This document shows, in pieces, positions 60,689 through 64,000 of a stretch of DNA of 64,000 nt. This DNA is from Ruegeria_C sp040830705. GTDB taxonomy: Bacteria > Pseudomonadota > Alphaproteobacteria > Rhodobacterales > Rhodobacteraceae. Within the stretch, counting starts at the first letter, position 1. The number at the start of each line of letters is the position of its first letter. The stretch spans positions 81,509 through 145,508 of the forward strand of contig JBFOME010000009.1 in assembly GCA_040830705.1 (NCBI GenBank). Direction: 5' to 3'. A program made the position numbers and the translations under genes. The notes under the pieces were generated by a model, which saw only the letters and a program-made list of their open reading frames with translations, did not search any database and was not told the DNA's origin.

Positions 60689-61611
60689 GACGCAGGTCCC
60701 CGCGTTGCGCTGACAAACACATCCTCAAGGTTTGGGCGCTGTTGGGTCAGCGACAGCTCAGGAAACGCGCCAAGTTGGGCGCGTAGCATCTCCACTGGCT
60801 GTGGCTCGGATTTGTCGACCAGTACGCGCAGCCGGGAACCGACTTGTGCGGTCGATAGAATTTTGGGCTCTCCGTCCAGCTCGTGTTTGACCTTCCTCAA
60901 CTCCGGGCCTTCAACTTCGACAACGTCCGCCTGCAGATCGTCCATCAACTGACGTGGAGAACCGTCTGCCTTTTTTACGCCGTGCTGCAGGATGGCCAAT
61001 CGGTGGCAACGTTCAGCCTCGTCCATGAAATGTGTGGACACGATCATCGTCGCGCCCTGATCGACCAGATCAAACAATTGCTCCCAGAAGGTTCGGCGCG
61101 TTTCGGGGTCAACCGCAGAGGTCGGTTCGTCCAGGAACAACAGTTTCGGTCGGTGGATAACCGTTGCCGCGAGGGCCAATTTTTGCCGCTGGCCGCCGCT
61201 CATACTGCCACTAAGCTGATGGACATTTTCGTTCAGTTCATAGGTGTGCAGCAACTCGTCAATCCGTGTCGAGGCGGCCTTCGAAGAAATGCCGTAGATT
61301 TCAGCGGCAAATCTGAGATTTTCCAGCACCGTCAAATCGCGGTAGTAAGAGAAGATTTGGGTCATATACCCGATTTCATTCTTCAGCGGCTCGGCTGCCT
61401 TTGGCATCGACTGACCCAGGACCGAGATTGACCCGCTGCTGGGGGTAAGCAAGCCGGTCAACATGCGCATGGTCGTTGTTTTGCCGCAGCCATTGGGGCC
61501 AAGAAACCCATAGATCTGACCAGTGCGGATCTCCAGATCGAGGTCGTTGACTGCGGTGTTTTCTCCGAACCGCCGGGTCAACCCCTGCGTCGAGACAACC
61601 ACATCGTTCAT
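60685..61611 (-). CDS. ABC transporter ATP-binding protein
   Basis: 308 residues. Walker A GFLGPNGCGKTTTMRML (about residue 38), the ABC signature LSGSMSGGQRQKLALAA, Walker B PKLLFLDEPTSAVDPETR and the switch His in MIVSTHFMDEAER. The C-terminal 70 residues (VEVEGPELRKVKHELDG ...) are the usual extension of this efflux group. It overlaps both neighbours by 4 bases, forming an adaptor-ATPase-permease operon. Confidence 0.96.
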   Translation of the reverse strand: MNDVVVSTQGLTRRFGENTAVNDLDLEIRTGQIYGFLGPNGCGKTTTMRMLTGLLTPSSGSISVLGQSMPKAAEPLKNEIGYMTQIFSYYRDLTVLENLRFAAEIYGISSKAASTRIDELLHTYELNENVHQLSGSMSGGQRQKLALAATVIHRPKLLFLDEPTSAVDPETRRTFWEQLFDLVDQGATMIVSTHFMDEAERCHRLAILQHGVKKADGSPRQLMDDLQADVVEVEGPELRKVKHELDGEPKILSTAQVGSRLRVLVDKSEPQPVEMLRAQLGAFPELSLTQQRPNLEDVFVSATRGPAS

Positions 61612-62570
61612 GGCATTTGGACCTGCACTGGTACGCCGGCGGGCAGATCCGGGGACGCGCCCGGTAGGTCTATCTCTGCCAGATAAACCAGACGTGTCCG
61701 ATCATCCTTGTTCAATCCGTAATAGGGTGTAAATGACGCGTCGTCGCTGATCCAGCGAACCACGCCGTCCAACGGCATGTCCAGCCCATCGACCTGTACT
61801 TGGAGCGTCTCACCCGGTTTGATTTTCACGCGATGCGGTTCGGGAATGTAAACGCGCGCATAAGGGGTCTGCCCTGTAACCATCACGGCCACGGGACTAC
61901 CGGAGGTCACACGTTCGCCTAGATTCCACGGCAGAGAGTCCAATACCCCGTCTCGGGTCGCCACAACCGTCAGGTCTTCCAGAACGGTATTCTCTGCTTC
62001 AACCAACGCCTCGGCCGCGCGAACATTTGCCTCGGCAACCGCCAAGTCTTCGGGCCGTGTACCGTTTTGCAGTTCCTTCAAGGACTCGCGTGCGCTAACC
62101 AATTCGGCCCTAGCAGAATCCCGCAATGCCAAATCCTTTTCGACCTGCGCTTCCGTAACAACGGAATTCTCGACCAGCTTGGAATTTCGGTCATAAATCG
62201 CCTCGGCGTCGGCCAACCGTGCGACAGCTCCGGCCACTTTCGCCTCGGCAATCGCGATCTCTTCCTGCCTGGGACCAATCTGAAGCTTTAGGAGCGTTGC
62301 CTGCGCTTTCTCGAGTTCGGCCTGTGCCAGATGCAGCTTTGCGGTTTGCAACGTGCCATCAAGTTGAACCAACGTATCGCCTGCCTGGACCAGAGTCCCC
62401 TCGGCAACAGGCAAATCCACGACAACCTCATTGGCCGTCGCGGTCAATGCCACCCGGTCGCGTGCTAGAACACCCAATGCCACACTCGTATCGGATCCCG
62501 AGCATCGGTCGAGAATTGCGGGCATCGCCACGACAAAAATCATTGGAATAGAGATCGTTAGATTTGGCAA
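61608..62570 (-). CDS. HlyD-family efflux adaptor (membrane fusion protein)
   Basis: 320 residues. A hydrophobic N-terminus (ISIPMIFVVAMPAILD) anchors or exports it; then a lipoyl half (VVVDLPVAEGTLVQAGDTLV), a long helical hairpin of about 120 residues rich in Ala, Glu and Leu (LHLAQAELEKAQATLLKLQI; LREL-type repeats GTRPEDLAVAEANVRAAEAL), and the beta-barrel part (RVKIKPGETLQVQVDGLDM). It starts with TTG at 62570, placed after an excellent gggaggt site; an ATG at 62543 has no such site. First gene of the efflux operon. Confidence 0.9.
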   Translation of the reverse strand: MPNLTISIPMIFVVAMPAILDRCSGSDTSVALGVLARDRVALTATANEVVVDLPVAEGTLVQAGDTLVQLDGTLQTAKLHLAQAELEKAQATLLKLQIGPRQEEIAIAEAKVAGAVARLADAEAIYDRNSKLVENSVVTEAQVEKDLALRDSARAELVSARESLKELQNGTRPEDLAVAEANVRAAEALVEAENTVLEDLTVVATRDGVLDSLPWNLGERVTSGSPVAVMVTGQTPYARVYIPEPHRVKIKPGETLQVQVDGLDMPLDGVVRWISDDASFTPYYGLNKDDRTRLVYLAEIDLPGASPDLPAGVPVQVQMP

Positions 62571-63102
62571 AGGTCACCTCCCTGCAAGGTCTTTGACAAC
62601 CTCAAATCAGCAATCGAAGCATACAGCCAGAAAATCTGGCTTGTGTATACGACCAGTCTGTTCTTACATCTTGGTTTACCTGACCTTGGCTGCACTTGGA
62701 ACATCGCGTCTGTCCAACAATCTGAACCAGACTGCCAGAGCAGTGAATACGGGCTCTCTGCCCATCACACCGAAGACCGAACTCAATTTGGCGGAAACCT
62801 GTGCGGCCATTCAGGAGATACGGCGCGATCTACTCCCCGCACTGATGGTCCAGCGATGATTCTGAAGGGTTCAATACGCGGAAACGGATCGCAGTTGTCC
62901 CGACACCTGCTGAATGACCGTGACAATGATCATGTTGAACTTCACGAAGTCCGAGGATTTGTCGGTGATGATCTCGACGCTGCCTTCCTTGACTGAAGCC
63001 ATCGCAAAAGGCACACGCTGCCAGAAGTTCCTGTTTTCGCTAAGTCTGAACACGTCGGAGAGCGAAAACGTTTCAATTGATGCATTTGAGGCAGCCATTG
63101 TA
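62571..63102. other. Degenerate region between efflux operon and IS3 remnant
   Basis: About 530 bases without an intact gene. It begins with the efflux-operon promoter region and then holds a MobC remnant to 62859 (separate entry). From 62860 to 63102 the only open stretch is a minus-strand frame of 75 codons (62871-63098, ATASNASIETFSLSDVF-like start) that I could not connect to any family and do not call as a gene. Confidence 0.5.
62680..62859 (+). pseudogene. MobC-type plasmid mobilization protein remnant
   Basis: The frame ending at the stop at 62859 encodes LTLAALGTSRLSNNLNQTAR, then AVNTGSLPITPKTELNLAET and CAAIQEIRRDLLPALM, which matches the C-terminal end of MobC relaxosome accessory proteins (pattern RxxNNLNQxAxxxNxG...). 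Only about 60 C-terminal residues are left; the N-terminal DNA-binding part is missing and upstream sequence in this frame belongs to the antisense of the HlyD gene. A relaxase gene, expected directly downstream, is absent. Evidence of a former mobilizable element. Confidence 0.68.
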
Positions 63103-63679
63103 ATGAGCGATGGATCATGCGTCCGCGTTGGACCAGAGCGACGTGACCACGTGTGATCCTATGACTTCGTCCACTGCCGCACCGATGACGGGAAAACGCT
63201 CCGCACGTTGAACAACGAGACCTTGTTCGCCATTGGTTCGAGAACAATTGTCGAGTGATGAGTTCAGTCGGGAGTGCCTGACGATCCGGGTCAAGCGAAA
63301 GTTGAACTCGACTGATGTGATAGACGCTCTGACCGGCCTGTTCATCCTGCGTGGACCACCGGCATATGTGCGAAGCGATAGTGGCTCCGAGTTCATCGCT
63401 CAGGCGGTTCGAGATTGGATTGCAGCCATTGGCGCCAAGACCGCCTATATCGAGCCGGAAAGCCTTAGAGAGAATGGCTATGTAGAGAGCTTCAACGCCC
63501 GGCACCGAGACGAGCTGCTGAACCGTGAAATCTTCTACTCGCTCAAAGAAGCCAAGATCATCATCGAAGGCTGGAGGAAACACTACAACAGGAAACGGCC
63601 CCAAAGTGCTCTGGGCTGCCGCCCGCAACAGAAACCATCGTCCAGATGGACCAGAGGCCAGTCATGCACTAGCAATTAG
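63103..63679 (+). pseudogene. IS3-family (IS407-type) transposase remnant, orfB
   Basis: Decayed DDE transposase. The remnant begins near MSDGSCVRVGPERRDHV and reaches an in-frame TGA at 63154-63156 where the family has Trp (HVWSYDFV). It then continues YDFVHCRTDDGKTLRTLN with the first catalytic Asp, followed by about 40 foreign bases and a frame change near 63205-63250. From 63233 the other frame gives DEFSRECLTIRVKRKLNSTD, AYVRSDSGSEFIAQAV (second Asp), ENGYVESFNARHRDELL (Glu) and HYNRKRPQSALGCRP. The 5' part of orfB and the orfA gene are missing. Non-functional. Confidence 0.9.
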
Positions 63680-63689
63680 ATCGGACCGA

Positions 63690-64000
63690 TCAGATCAAGC
63701 TGCCCAATTGCTTCTGGGTTGTTTCCACCCGCGTGGCCCCTACCCCATCCTGATCCTCAATGGCGAACAGGGCAGCACCAAAAGCACCACGGCCCGTGTC
63801 TTGCGGTCCCTGATCGACCCGGCAAACTCGATGGCCCGCAGCACGCCTAATTCCGAGCAAGGCTTGGTGGTCGCCGCCCGGCACAATCACGTTCTGGCCT
63901 TTGATAGTCTCTCCAACATCAAGCCCGGAATGGCGGATGATTTCCTCCGGATCGCCACGGGAGGTGGCTTTGGCACGCGCGAACTGCACACGGATGCGGA
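63690..64000 (+). pseudogene. Element-borne ATPase (phage/ICE primase-helicase-like), partial
   Basis: Plus-strand frame running off the window, without a start codon: AAQLLLGCFHPRGPYPILIL, then LNGEQGSTKSTTARVLRSLI, which is a Walker A loop, and later RHNHVLAFDSLSNIKPGMAD with the Walker B-like Asp, and FLRIATGGGFGTRELHTDA. This matches the P-loop ATPase domain of DUF927/primase-type proteins of phages and integrative elements. The N-terminal part is cut off by the IS3 remnant that ends at 63679. An opposite-strand frame of 99 codons here is only its shadow. Whether the rest downstream is intact is unknown. Confidence 0.75.

Noticed and set aside
62942..63628. 228-codon minus-strand open frame
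   Set aside because: Antisense of the IS3 transposase remnant.
63690..63989. 99-codon minus-strand open frame at the right end
   Set aside because: The plus strand here encodes a clear P-loop ATPase segment, so this is a shadow.
1..64000. CRISPR arrays, rRNA and tRNA genes
   Set aside because: No regularly spaced repeats, no rRNA-like blocks and no cloverleaf with TTCRA/CCA pattern were seen by eye; a covariance-model scan would be needed to be certain.

Overview
The window is chromosomal DNA of a high-GC alphaproteobacterium, most likely a marine Rhodobacteraceae (Roseobacter-type). This follows from the gene neighbourhoods: leuS-lptE-holA, the tldD/pmbA-cysQ-DUF4170-waaA-lpxK block, a CcrM-type GANTC methyltransferase, the flaF-flbT-DUF1217 flagellin block, Hint-domain surface proteins, and tripartite tricarboxylate transport genes. 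I saw no tRNA, rRNA or CRISPR array. TTG and GTG starts are frequent; several are fixed by good ribosome binding sites or by 4-base overlaps with the preceding stop.

Layout. 1-20.5 kb is mostly housekeeping: leuS (5' end missing), lptE, holA, a GST, a flavoprotein, a small HNH protein, a VOC / enoyl-CoA hydratase / SDR operon, a DUF2125 exported protein, the pmbA-cysQ-DUF4170-waaA-lpxK run feeding lipid A/Kdo synthesis, dsbA-like, dciA-like, mutY, an alkB-type alkane hydroxylase and a membrane adenylate cyclase. 19.4-25 kb holds ccrM (with three GANTC sites in front of it), rnhB, two small exported proteins, a membrane-anchored winged-helix protein and a DUF427-cyclase fusion. 24.6-30.5 kb is flagellar: DUF1217, flbT, flaF, flagellin, flgN-like and flgJ-like on the minus strand, fliK and flgD on the plus strand. 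30.5-39.1 kb has a phosphotransferase, a lytic transglycosylase, a frameshifted YafY/WYL regulator beside a GST, DUF1801, rnr, a DUF2064 transferase, a GNAT protein and dapE.

39-50.5 kb is more accessory: a choice-of-anchor-L/Hint protein behind an exact CtrA-type motif, a second Hint-like protein whose first Cys is Ser, a prokaryotic ionotropic-glutamate-receptor-like channel, a DUF3179 protein convergent with a CadC-like TPR regulator, a homocysteine methyltransferase homologue, a lysine-rich peptidoglycan-binding protein without signal peptide, and htpX.

50.5-62.6 kb holds three self-contained modules. The first is a TetR-controlled Rieske oxygenase operon (tetR, small membrane protein, oxygenase, exported protein, reductase) with a nested palindromic operator. 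The second is a TctCBA transporter co-transcribed with a divergent fumarase-superfamily lyase and divergent from a LysR regulator. The third is an HlyD-ATPase-permease ABC efflux operon. From about 62.6 kb to the end the DNA is a decayed mobile region: a MobC remnant, an IS3-family transposase with an in-frame stop and a frameshift, and the start of a broken element-borne ATPase that runs off the window.

The strongest leads for new biology are the Rieske operon with its nested operator, the transporter-linked lyase with altered catalytic motifs, the glutamate-receptor-like channel lacking a K+ filter, and the Ser-for-Cys Hint-like protein. All functional statements come from reading translated sequence and family knowledge; no database search was run.
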